Of a stretch of DNA of 19,318 nt, positions 8,201 to 13,845 are shown piece after piece (the stretch's first letter is position 1; each line of letters begins with the position of its first letter). Below the pieces are notes generated by a model. The model searched no databases, was not told where the DNA came from, and saw nothing but the letters and a program-made list of their open reading frames with translations. Location of the stretch: assembly GCA_964608895.1 (NCBI GenBank), contig CAZSPT010000009.1, positions 1 through 19,318 on the forward strand. Direction: 5' to 3'. A program made the position numbers and the translations under genes. Source of the stretch: CAZSPT01 sp964608895 (GTDB lineage: Bacteria > Patescibacteriota > Patescibacteriia > 2-01-FULL-39-33).

Positions 8201-8755
8201 TTAAGCGAGATTGGAAATATTTTCTTTCAAGGCTTTTAAAGCTCGGTGAATCAGCACCCTTACCGCCCCTTGAGATTTGTTTAAAATCTCGGCTATTTCT
8301 GAAATCCCCAAGCCGTCCAAAAACCTCAAAACAATTACTTCTCTATATTCATCCTTCAATCCTTTTAAACCAGCTTTTAATTCTTCCAGCTGAAAATCAA
8401 AATTCTGGCTAGCGCCGATAGTCTTCTTATCGGCTAATTCCGGTGTTTTAGGATTATCCAGAGAATATTCTTGCCGCCGCCGCTGATTCTGACGATAAAA
8501 ATCAATTACAGCGTTCCGGGCGACCATATAAACAAAAGCATTAAGATTTTTAATCTCCCGACCTTCCCTGATGTAATACCATAGTTTTAAAAAAACTTCA
8601 GAGGTAAGATCTTGAGCGTCAGCCGAAGAATTAACCTTAAAAAAAATAAATCTGTAAATTCGGCTAACATAAAGGTCGTAAAACTGACCGTAAGCTTCAG
8701 GATCCCGACTTTTAACCTTTAAAAAAAGAATTTTTTTTCTCAGAGGATTTTTCAT
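8201..8755 (-). CDS. ECF-type RNA polymerase sigma factor
   Basis: A 184-residue sigma-70 family protein with only regions 2 and 4, as in extracytoplasmic-function sigma factors. Region 2 spans about 22-95 (YDLYVSRIYRFIFF core-binding helix, then DAQDLTSEVFLKLW and the NAFVYMVARN -10 recognition part). Region 4 spans about 133-177 (YREVIVLRFLDGL and a helix-turn-helix ISEIAEILNKSQGAVRVLIHRA). A linker of about 35 residues joins them. It directs RNA polymerase to alternative promoters, often under control of the co-encoded membrane anti-sigma, which follows after 30 bp. The ATG at 8755 has only AGACAGAG before it, a poor ribosome site. Which genes it controls cannot be read here; the adjacent surface-protein gene is the obvious candidate but carries no recognisable ECF promoter. 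Confidence 0.93.
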   Translation of the reverse strand: MKNPLRKKILFLKVKSRDPEAYGQFYDLYVSRIYRFIFFKVNSSADAQDLTSEVFLKLWYYIREGREIKNLNAFVYMVARNAVIDFYRQNQRRRQEYSLDNPKTPELADKKTIGASQNFDFQLEELKAGLKGLKDEYREVIVLRFLDGLGISEIAEILNKSQGAVRVLIHRALKALKENISNLA

Positions 8756-8772
8756 CTCTGTCTACTTTTTAA

Positions 8773-8797
8773 GACGAAGGAAGGGTAAATTTGTTAC
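8773..8797 (-). promoter_or_regulatory. Possible ECF-type promoter before sigma gene
   Basis: On the minus strand GTAAC (8797-8793), 16 bp, then CGTC (8776-8773) resembles the general ECF layout (AAC-type -35, CGTC-type -10). It lies between the housekeeping-like promoter and the sigma ATG at 8755. If used it would give a leader of about 10 nt and allow self-activation. The match is short and could be chance. Confidence 0.3.
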
Positions 8798-8811
8798 AGT
8801 TTATCCGGTTA

Positions 8812-8841
8812 ATTATAGTATTAAAAAACCGTTTTTAGCAA
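8812..8841 (-). promoter_or_regulatory. Sigma-70-type promoter for sigma/anti-sigma operon
   Basis: On the minus strand TTGCTA (8841-8836), 18 bp, then a perfect TATAAT (8817-8812), about 57 bp before the sigma-factor ATG. It is back to back with the promoter of the helix-turn-helix gene. Confidence 0.65.
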
Positions 8842-8858
8842 GACTAATAAATAAAAAC

Positions 8859-8887
8859 TTGCGTTTTTATAAAAAAAATAATATAAT
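8859..8887 (+). promoter_or_regulatory. Sigma-70-type promoter for HTH gene
   Basis: TTGCGT (8859-8864), exactly 17 bp, then a perfect TATAAT (8882-8887). Transcription would start near 8894, inside the tandem near-palindromes, giving a leader of about 26 nt with no Shine-Dalgarno. Confidence 0.7.
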
Positions 8888-8907
8888 CTGTCTAGACCTG
8901 TCTGGAC
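8888..8907 (+). promoter_or_regulatory. Tandem near-palindromic operator candidate
   Basis: Two adjacent 10-bp copies, CTGTCTAGAC and CTGTCTGGAC (9 of 10 identical), sit directly after the -10 box over the expected transcription start. The first contains the perfect palindrome GTCTAGAC, the second the near-palindrome GTCTGGAC. A protein bound here would block the promoter. The adjacent helix-turn-helix product is a natural candidate for self-repression (inference). Confidence 0.5.
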
Positions 8908-8919
8908 TTAAATTAAAAT

Positions 8920-9222
8920 ATGAATAAAAAACAACCAATTAGAATTACTGTCTCTCAAGCAAGTAATTTATTTGGAATTAGTGAAAAAACCGTTCGCCGA
9001 GCAATTAAAAATCAAGAAATACTCTATATAGTGGTTAGAGGGATTTATAAAATAAATTTTGAAAGCCTTTTGAAATGGTCCCAAAAAAGAACAAAAGTGA
9101 AAAATAAATTTAACCGCCAAGGATTGGGCCGCTATGTGGATAAATGGAAAATAAAAAATCCCCTTTATTCTCCTCACCCTGAACTGGCAAAAACTTCCCA
9201 AAAATCAGATGAAAAACAATAA
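8920..9222 (+). CDS. Excisionase/MerR-like helix-turn-helix DNA-binding protein
   Basis: A 100-residue basic protein. Residues about 8-55 form a winged helix-turn-helix of the excisionase/MerR-like type: TVSQASNLFGISEKTVRRAI for the two helices, then a short wing (ILYIVVRGIYKINFESLLKW). The tail (56-100) is Lys/Arg-rich and has no recognisable domain. Such small proteins bind DNA as regulators or accessory factors. No integrase or phage genes are nearby, which argues for a chromosomal regulator rather than a prophage excisionase. It is transcribed away from the ECF sigma gene from a strong promoter that overlaps tandem palindromes, so self-control and control of the sigma operon are plausible. 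The ATG at 8920 has no Shine-Dalgarno. No terminator was found between it and secE. Confidence 0.75.
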   Translation: MNKKQPIRITVSQASNLFGISEKTVRRAIKNQEILYIVVRGIYKINFESLLKWSQKRTKVKNKFNRQGLGRYVDKWKIKNPLYSPHPELAKTSQKSDEKQ

Positions 9223-9246
9223 TTACTCCAAAACAGCCGGCCGGGG

Positions 9247-9275
9247 TTGCATTTTTGGAAAAAATAACCTATAAT
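9247..9275 (+). promoter_or_regulatory. Sigma-70-type promoter for secE-nusG-rplK-rplA
   Basis: TTGCAT (9247-9252), exactly 17 bp, then a perfect TATAAT (9270-9275), about 70 bp before the secE ATG. This fits the need for strong constant expression of transcription and translation genes. Confidence 0.7.
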
Positions 9276-9292
9276 AAACTTGTAATCAGCTT

Positions 9293-9307
9293 TCCCCGAA
9301 AAGGGGA
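9293..9307 (+). promoter_or_regulatory. Small leader hairpin before secE
   Basis: TCCCC, loop GAAAA, GGGGA, then TTTTAAAT, within the predicted 5' leader of the operon. The stem is only 5 bp, so it is a weak attenuator or a transcript-stabilising hairpin at best. It could be chance. Confidence 0.3.
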
Positions 9308-9343
9308 TTTTAAATATAGGAAAAAACAGCTTAAATTAAAAAA

Positions 9344-9532
9344 ATGAGCCAATTGGCAAAAACCACCCAATATCTTAAAGAATCAAAAAAAGAGATTAAA
9401 AAAGTTTCTTGGCCGACCAGGAAAGAAATAAAGCAGCACACTCTTTTGGTGATTGGAATTTCCCTGGTAGTCGCTTTCTTTTTGGGAGCGATTGATTATA
9501 TTTTGACAATTATTCTGGGGAAAATAATTTAA
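9344..9532 (+). CDS. secE: Preprotein translocase subunit SecE
   Basis: A 62-residue single-pass inner-membrane protein, the short bacterial form of SecE, which clamps the SecY channel in the Sec secretion complex. The amphipathic helix carries the family signature KKVSWPTRKE (about 19-28), followed by one transmembrane helix at about 34-57 (LLVIGISLVVAFFLGAI). The place directly before nusG (4-bp gap) is the conserved bacterial order. No Shine-Dalgarno precedes the ATG; AGG is about 25 nt away. Many proteins here, such as the surface protein, would need this channel. Confidence 0.97.
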   Translation: MSQLAKTTQYLKESKKEIKKVSWPTRKEIKQHTLLVIGISLVVAFFLGAIDYILTIILGKII

Positions 9533-9536
9533 AAAT

Positions 9537-10082
9537 ATGCCTAAACAAACTCTTAACCTTGGTCGGCGCTGGTATGTCATCCACACTTATTCCGGCTTGG
9601 AAGAAGCAGTCGCCCACAATCTTAAGCAACGGATTGAATCAATGGACATGGAAGATAAAATTTTTGATGTCTTGATTCCCCAGGAAAAAAAGATTAGGAT
9701 AAAAAACGGCAAAAGAAAAGTCGTTGAGGAAAAAATTTATCCCGGCTACCTTTTGGTGGAAATGATTGTTACTGACGAATCCTGGTATGTTGTTAGAAAC
9801 ACCCCTCATGTAACCGGCTTTGTCGGCTCGGGAACCACTCCAACTCCGATTTCTGAAGATGAAATAAAAAATCTCCAAAAAAGAATGGGAGTTGAAGAGC
9901 CGGAATACAAAATTGACGTCCAAAAAGGCGAACCAGTTAAAATCACCGACGGCCCGTTTAAAAATATGGAAGGAAAAGTTACTGAAATTGACGACAACCG
10001 CGGTAAGATAAAAGTTTTAATTTCAATGTTTGGTCGGGAAACTCCGGTTGAACTTGATTTTCTTCAAGTAAAAAAAATTTAG
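9537..10082 (+). CDS. nusG: Transcription elongation/antitermination factor NusG
   Basis: A 181-residue NusG of ordinary length. The N-terminal NGN domain (about 10-105) begins RRWYVIHTYSGLEE and contains KIYPGYLLVEM and TPHVTGFVG, the RNA-polymerase-binding surface. The C-terminal KOW domain (about 128-160) has GEPVKITDGPFKNMEGKV. NusG binds elongating RNA polymerase, aids Rho and couples transcription to ribosomes through S10. It follows secE after 4 bp and precedes rplK after 9 bp, so it is co-transcribed. No ribosome binding site is visible before the ATG; translation may be coupled to secE. Confidence 0.98.
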   Translation: MPKQTLNLGRRWYVIHTYSGLEEAVAHNLKQRIESMDMEDKIFDVLIPQEKKIRIKNGKRKVVEEKIYPGYLLVEMIVTDESWYVVRNTPHVTGFVGSGTTPTPISEDEIKNLQKRMGVEEPEYKIDVQKGEPVKITDGPFKNMEGKVTEIDDNRGKIKVLISMFGRETPVELDFLQVKKI

Positions 10083-10091
10083 TTAAACATT

Positions 10092-10514
10092 ATGGCTAAA
10101 AAAATAAAAACCGTTATTAAACTTCAAATCCCGGCCGGCCAAGCCAATCCGGCGCCGCCGGTCGGTCCGGCTCTTGGCCAACACGGCCTGAACATCGGTG
10201 AATTCTGCCAAAAATTCAACGAAACCACTAAAGAGCAAACCAACGACATTATTCCGGTTGAAATCACCGTCTATGAAGACCGCAGTTATGATTTTGTTTG
10301 CAAAACTCCGCCAGCCTCCGAACTTTTGAAAAAAGCGGCTAAAATCAAAAAAGGATCAGGCTCACCTCTGAAAGAAAAAGTTGGTCAGATAACCAAAGCC
10401 CAAATTAAAGAAATCGCTGAAAGAAAAATGCCCGACCTAAACGCCCGAGATTTGGAAGCGGCTAGCCGAATCATTGAAGGAACTGCCCGACAGATGGGCC
10501 TGAAAGTGAAATAA
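10092..10514 (+). CDS. rplK: Large-subunit ribosomal protein uL11
   Basis: A 140-residue L11, full length. The N-terminal domain has the signature QIPAGQANPAPPVGPALGQ followed by GLNIGEFCQKFNE. The C-terminal RNA-binding domain has KGSGSPLKEKVGQIT and MPDLNARDLEAASRIIEGTAR. It binds the GTPase-associated region of 23S rRNA and helps elongation factors work. It is 10 bp from rplA and shares the secE-nusG promoter. No Shine-Dalgarno before the ATG. Confidence 0.98.
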   Translation: MAKKIKTVIKLQIPAGQANPAPPVGPALGQHGLNIGEFCQKFNETTKEQTNDIIPVEITVYEDRSYDFVCKTPPASELLKKAAKIKKGSGSPLKEKVGQITKAQIKEIAERKMPDLNARDLEAASRIIEGTARQMGLKVK

Positions 10515-10524
10515 TCCAAAAAAA

Positions 10525-11223
10525 ATGAAAAAAATAAACCACCCTGCTTCAAAAAGATATCTTCAGGCAAAACAACAAGTTGAATCCGGAAAAATTTATC
10601 CTTTGAACGAAGCAATTGAACTGGTCAAACAAGCCTCAACTGTTAAATTTAAGGCTGGAATTGAAGCTCATTTTAATCTTAAAATAAATCCCAAAAAAAG
10701 CGAAGAGCAAATCAGAGGTTCAATAACTTTACCAAATTCAATCGGCAAAAAAACCACCATAGCAGTGCTCGCCGAAGACAGCCAGCAGCAGGAAACGGCC
10801 AAGCAGGCCGGAGCGACAATAGTCGGCGGACCGGAATTGATTGAAGAAATCAAAAAAAACCGGTTGAATTTTGATATTTTAATCGCCACTCCGGAAATGA
10901 TGAGGCCGCTGGCTCCGGCAGCAAAAATCCTCGGCCCAAAAGGCTTGATGCCAAATCCAAAAGATGGAAGCGTCAGCAAAAATCCAGCCGAAGCGGTTAA
11001 AGAATTCCAACAAGGAAAAATCAGCTACAAAAGCGACGATTCCGGCAATCTTCACATTCTTTTGGGAAAAACTTCAATGCCAACCGACAAAATAGCTGAA
11101 AATTTCAAAGCTTTTCTGGAAGATCTTAAAAAAAACAGGCCCAGCGGCCTGAAAGGAGAATTTATTCAGAATATTCACTTGTCCAGCTCAATGGGGCCGG
11201 CCGTCAAAACCGCCGCTCTTTAA
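10525..11223 (+). CDS. rplA: Large-subunit ribosomal protein uL1
   Basis: A 232-residue L1 of standard length. The core signature GPKGLMPNPKDGSV (about 138-151) and the FKAGIEAHFNLKINPKK segment near the start are plain. L1 forms the ribosome stalk near the E site and in many bacteria represses its own rplK-rplA message. Some Parcubacteria lineages are reported to lack L1, so its presence excludes those. The operon stops here at a strong terminator: rplJ and rplL, which commonly follow, are absent. I saw no clear L1-binding structure in the leader, but this is hard to judge by eye. Confidence 0.98.
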   Translation: MKKINHPASKRYLQAKQQVESGKIYPLNEAIELVKQASTVKFKAGIEAHFNLKINPKKSEEQIRGSITLPNSIGKKTTIAVLAEDSQQQETAKQAGATIVGGPELIEEIKKNRLNFDILIATPEMMRPLAPAAKILGPKGLMPNPKDGSVSKNPAEAVKEFQQGKISYKSDDSGNLHILLGKTSMPTDKIAENFKAFLEDLKKNRPSGLKGEFIQNIHLSSSMGPAVKTAAL

Positions 11224-11256
11224 CCCGCTATCGCAGCCGCGAAATTAATTTTTTAT

Positions 11257-11291
11257 AAAATCCCCGAAAATCCGGGGATTTTTCTTTCTTT
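11257..11291 (+). terminator. Terminator of secE-nusG-rplK-rplA
   Basis: A perfect 10-bp stem (AAAATCCCCG / CGGGGATTTT) with a 6-nt loop, followed by TTTTTCTTTCTTT. It lies 33 bp after the rplA stop. A classic intrinsic terminator on the plus strand. Confidence 0.9.
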
Positions 11292-11299
11292 AAAAAATA

Positions 11300-11308
11300 T
11301 GATAAAAT
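11300..11308 (+). promoter_or_regulatory. Possible extended -10 promoter for dCMP deaminase
   Basis: TGATAAAAT fits an extended -10 (TGnTAAAAT) just after the operon terminator and before the ATG at 11317. No -35 box is seen. Transcription would begin within a few bases of the start codon, making the message nearly leaderless. Confidence 0.35.
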
Positions 11309-11316
11309 AAGACATT

Positions 11317-11829
11317 ATGAACCAGAATCAAACACCTTCAGCCGCTTCAAAACATCTTCGTCCAGACTGGGACGAATATTTTATGAATATTACCGAAAAA
11401 GTCGCTGAACGGGCAACCTGCGACCGGGGTCGGAGTGGCTGCATCATTGTTAAAGAAAAACAAATTCTGACAACCGGTTATGTCGGCGCTCCAACCGGCC
11501 TACCCCATTGCGACGAAATCGGCCATCAATTTCACCAAGTTGTCCAGCCGGACGGCCAAATCTCCCAACATTGCATTAGAACTTCCCACGCCGAGCAGAA
11601 CGCTATTTGTCAGGCGGCAAAATTCGGCATTCCTTTGAAAGGAGCGACCCTTTACTGCAAAATGACTCCCTGCTATACCTGCGCCAAAATGATTATCAAT
11701 GTCGGAATTAAACGAGTCGTTTGCCAAAAAGACTATCACGCCAGCCGGCAAAGCAAAGAAATCTTCGCCCAAACAGGCATTAAGCTGGAAATTTTAAATC
11801 CTGCCGTTGAACAATATGAAAACCAGTAA
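11317..11829 (+). CDS. comEB: Deoxycytidylate (dCMP) deaminase
   Basis: A 170-residue zinc-dependent deaminase of the ComEB/dCMP deaminase group, converting dCMP to dUMP, the substrate for thymidylate synthase. The zinc and catalytic motif HAE is at 91-93 (SHAEQNAI), and the second zinc motif PCYTC at 118-122. The upstream RGRSGCIIV and TGYVGAPTG segments and CDEIGH fit the dCMP-specific family rather than free cytidine deaminases. The gene overlaps the next P-loop gene by 14 bp if the latter begins at its ATG, and stands at the head of a thymidylate-supply cluster. No Shine-Dalgarno is visible. No comE competence genes are present here, so the symbol reflects homology only. Confidence 0.9.
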   Translation: MNQNQTPSAASKHLRPDWDEYFMNITEKVAERATCDRGRSGCIIVKEKQILTTGYVGAPTGLPHCDEIGHQFHQVVQPDGQISQHCIRTSHAEQNAICQAAKFGIPLKGATLYCKMTPCYTCAKMIINVGIKRVVCQKDYHASRQSKEIFAQTGIKLEILNPAVEQYENQ

Positions 11830-12391
11830 CAAAATAATTATTGGCTTGGTTGGAGAAATCGCCAGCGGCAAAGACACTGTCGCCGACTATTTGAAAAAAA
11901 AGTACCGCTCTGAAACAGTAAGCTTTTCCCAATCCTTGCGGGAGATTTTGAAAATCATCGCCTTATCTGAATCCCGGACCAACTTAGCCAAACTCGGCCA
12001 AATTCTCCGAAAAACCTTCGGCCAAGACATCCTGGCCAAGGCAGTCAGCCGGAAAGTGGCCGCTAGCTCCAAAAAAATCGTCTGCCTGCCAAATGTCCGG
12101 CTGCCCCAAGATATTAAAACTTTCAAAAAAAATCCAAATTTTTTTTTAATTGCTATTTTCGCCAAATCAAAAACGCGCTGGCAACGGCTAACCAAACGAA
12201 ACCAAAACAGCGACGATCAAACCAAAACATGGAATCAATTTTTAAAAGACGGCCGGCTGCCGACTGAAAAACAAATCCGAAAAATCGCTTCTCAAGCCGA
12301 GTTTCAAATTGACAACAATGGCAATTTTAATCAGCTTTACCGTCAAGTGAGTGAAATTGTCAGAAAAATAACCGAATTTAAAAATGTTTAA
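11816..12391 (+). CDS. P-loop NMP-kinase-like protein (dNMP/dephospho-CoA kinase fold)
   Basis: A 191-residue P-loop kinase-like protein. Walker A is at 13-21 (GEIASGKDT); the GKDT form is typical of deoxynucleotide kinase and dephospho-CoA-kinase-like families. A later stretch LPNVRLPQDI then FLIAIFAKSKTRWQRL matches the pattern of archaeal-style COG0237-like kinases, with the Arg pair near the lid, and IDNNGNFNQLY near the end. The substrate is not readable; its place between dCMP deaminase and thymidylate kinase suggests a deoxynucleotide. I chose the ATG at 11816, which overlaps the deaminase stop by 14 bp; an in-frame TTG at 11807 adds three residues but has no ribosome site. The stop overlaps the next gene by 8 bp (ATGTTTAA), indicating translational coupling. 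Confidence 0.65.
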   Translation: MKTSNKIIIGLVGEIASGKDTVADYLKKKYRSETVSFSQSLREILKIIALSESRTNLAKLGQILRKTFGQDILAKAVSRKVAASSKKIVCLPNVRLPQDIKTFKKNPNFFLIAIFAKSKTRWQRLTKRNQNSDDQTKTWNQFLKDGRLPTEKQIRKIASQAEFQIDNNGNFNQLYRQVSEIVRKITEFKNV

Positions 12392-12995
12392 AAACAAAAC
12401 TAAAGGAAAATTCATCGTTATTGAAGGTTTAGACGGCTCCGGCGCCTCAACCCAAACAGCCAACTTGGAAAAATTTTTCAAAAAACGCGAAGAAAACTGG
12501 TGGTTCACTCAGGAGCCGACTGCCGGCCCGATTGGAAAAATAATCAAAAAATATTTGACTAAATCCCAGGAGGAAATCAGCTCGGTCTCCCTTCAGCTTT
12601 TGTTCGCCGCCGACCGCGACGACCATCTTAATAAGGAAATTCTGCCAAAATTAAAAAAAGGGATTAATGTGTTCTCCGACCGTTATTTCTTATCCTCTTT
12701 GGCTTATGGTTCGTCCGAAGTCAACGACCAGGACTGGCTCTATAAAATCAACGACCTTTTTCTGCTTCCGGATTTGACGATTCTGCTGAAAACTTCAGTT
12801 AAAGTCTGCCTTGAAAGAATTAAAAAAAACCGCACTGGCCTGGAAATATTTGAGAGCCGAAAAAAACTGGAAGATGTTTGGAAAATTTACGAGCTGCTTT
12901 CAAAAAAATATCCCAATATCAAAATCATCAATGGCGATAAATCAGAGCCGGAAGTCTTTCAATCAATTAAAGAAAAAATCGCTAAAATAATCTAA
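12384..12995 (+). CDS. tmk: Thymidylate kinase with altered P-loop
   Basis: A 203-residue thymidylate kinase homologue (dTMP to dTDP). The P-loop GLDGSGAST lies at 15-23, where families normally have GxDGxGKST: the phosphate-binding Lys is Ala21, codon GCC at 12444-12446. Other marks are kept: EPTAGPIG (44-51) for the substrate loop, DRYFLSSLAYG from 99 (the DRY motif), and a lid-like region KKNRTGLEIFES. Length is normal for Tmk. The start overlaps the preceding gene's stop. Loss of the Lys would be expected to weaken ATP handling, unless lid Lys/Arg residues compensate. It may be a specialised or partly regulatory copy, since a second kinase with an intact P-loop follows. The family call is firm; activity is uncertain. 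Confidence 0.85.
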   Translation: MFKNKTKGKFIVIEGLDGSGASTQTANLEKFFKKREENWWFTQEPTAGPIGKIIKKYLTKSQEEISSVSLQLLFAADRDDHLNKEILPKLKKGINVFSDRYFLSSLAYGSSEVNDQDWLYKINDLFLLPDLTILLKTSVKVCLERIKKNRTGLEIFESRKKLEDVWKIYELLSKKYPNIKIINGDKSEPEVFQSIKEKIAKII

Positions 12996-13002
12996 AAAAA
13001 AG

Positions 13003-13020
13003 GGAAAATCCGGAAAATCC
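13003..13020 (+). repeat. Tandem 9-bp direct repeat after first tmk
   Basis: GGAAAATCC occurs twice in tandem, starting 7 bp after the first tmk stop and about 20 bp before the next promoter. It forms no hairpin. It could be a regulator site for the downstream unit or a chance duplication. Confidence 0.35.
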
Positions 13021-13037
13021 AGTTGGCAATGTTCTTA

Positions 13038-13066
13038 TTGACAGCTGATTTTTTATCTGCTAAATT
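13038..13066 (+). promoter_or_regulatory. Strong sigma-70 promoter for second tmk-thyA unit
   Basis: A perfect TTGACA (13038-13043), exactly 17 bp, then TAAATT (13061-13066). Start near 13073 gives a leader of about 55 nt, the only unit in the window with a long leader plus a canonical ribosome site. Confidence 0.7.
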
Positions 13067-13113
13067 AAGGCCAGTTCTTTTGAAAATTAAACTCAGGCTT
13101 TCAACAACAAAAT

Positions 13114-13119
13114 AAGGAG
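13114..13119 (+). promoter_or_regulatory. Ribosome binding site fixing TTG start of second tmk
   Basis: AAGGAG lies 8 nt before the TTG at 13128. No ATG is available near the family N-terminus (KGKLIVIEG), so this site decides the unusual TTG start. Confidence 0.8.
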
Positions 13120-13127
13120 AATTACAA

Positions 13128-13844
13128 TTGCCAAAAGGAAAATTAATCGTAATTGAAGGCGGCGATGGCTCAGGAAAAATGACTCAAGCTGAAATGCTGA
13201 TAAACCGGCTCAACCAAACCGATCAAGCCAGTGAAAAAATCGATTTTCCCCGCTACGAAGACAACTTCTACGGTCAGATAATTAAAGCTTATCTCAACGG
13301 AGAATTCGGCTCGCCGATCGCCGTCAGTCCTTGGCTGGCCGGCCCGCTTTATTGTTTTGATCGCTTTGAATCCCGCTTAAAAATTAAAGACTGGCTTGAA
13401 CAAGGAAAAAATGTTGTCGCCGACCGCTATCACACTGCCAATGTTATTCATCAAGGAGCAAAAGCGGCCTTTACTTGCGATGACGAATTTGACCAATTAA
13501 TTTTCCAAAAACTGACCCGGTTTTTGGAAAAATTGGAATTTGAATTTCTGGAAGTCCCCCGGCCGGATGTGGTTATTTATCTCCATGTTTATCCGGAAAT
13601 CGCCCGAATAATGCTTGAAAAAGCGGCTAAACAGAGCGGACAACCGCTTGACGGTCACGAGCAGAATCTAAAATACGCCAAACAAGTTGAAGAAACCGCT
13701 TTAAAGGCGGCTAAACAATTTGGCTGGAAAGTCATTGAATGTTGCCAGGACAAAAACACTATTCTTTCCCGGGAAAAAATCCACCAGTTTATCTGGCCGG
13801 TGGTTATTGAGACAATTAACAGCAACCCTGATAAGGAGAATTAA
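13128..13844 (+). CDS. tmk: Thymidylate kinase-like protein, second copy
   Basis: A 238-residue thymidylate kinase family protein with an intact P-loop GGDGSGKMT (11-19, Lys17). FPRYEDNFYGQIIKAYLNG (40-58) matches the FPR motif and substrate loop of Tmk. DRYHTANVIHQG begins at 99 (DRY). PDVVIYLHVYPEIA precedes a lid with LEKAAKQSGQPLDGHEQN. Length is somewhat above the usual 200-215. Translation begins at TTG, supported by AAGGAG 8 nt upstream. Its stop is one base before the thymidylate-synthase ATG, so the two are coupled. The sequence differs clearly from the first tmk and is closer in style to FPRY-type kinases; this copy is the better candidate for the working dTMP kinase, though a related dNMP substrate is possible. 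Confidence 0.85.
   Translation: MPKGKLIVIEGGDGSGKMTQAEMLINRLNQTDQASEKIDFPRYEDNFYGQIIKAYLNGEFGSPIAVSPWLAGPLYCFDRFESRLKIKDWLEQGKNVVADRYHTANVIHQGAKAAFTCDDEFDQLIFQKLTRFLEKLEFEFLEVPRPDVVIYLHVYPEIARIMLEKAAKQSGQPLDGHEQNLKYAKQVEETALKAAKQFGWKVIECCQDKNTILSREKIHQFIWPVVIETINSNPDKEN
13833..13838 (+). promoter_or_regulatory. Ribosome binding site fixing ATG of thymidylate synthase
   Basis: AAGGAG lies 7 nt before the ATG at 13846. It sits in the last codons of tmk and shares a 13-bp context (ATAAGGAGAATTA) with the site before the second tmk. It rejects longer in-frame starts inside tmk. Confidence 0.85.
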
Positions 13845-13845
13845 G

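Noticed and set aside
9237..9244. CCGGCCGG palindrome after the HTH gene as a terminator
   Set aside because: It is short with no real loop, and the T run beyond it belongs to the secE promoter region.
11807..11815. TTG start for the P-loop kinase
   Set aside because: It lacks a ribosome site and adds three residues (MNN) with no family support; the ATG at 11816 is simpler.
13720..13845. A longer thymidylate-synthase start inside the second tmk gene
   Set aside because: The ATG at 13846 has AAGGAG 7 nt upstream and sits one base after the tmk stop. The extra 42 residues are the tmk sequence read in another frame and match nothing in ThyA.
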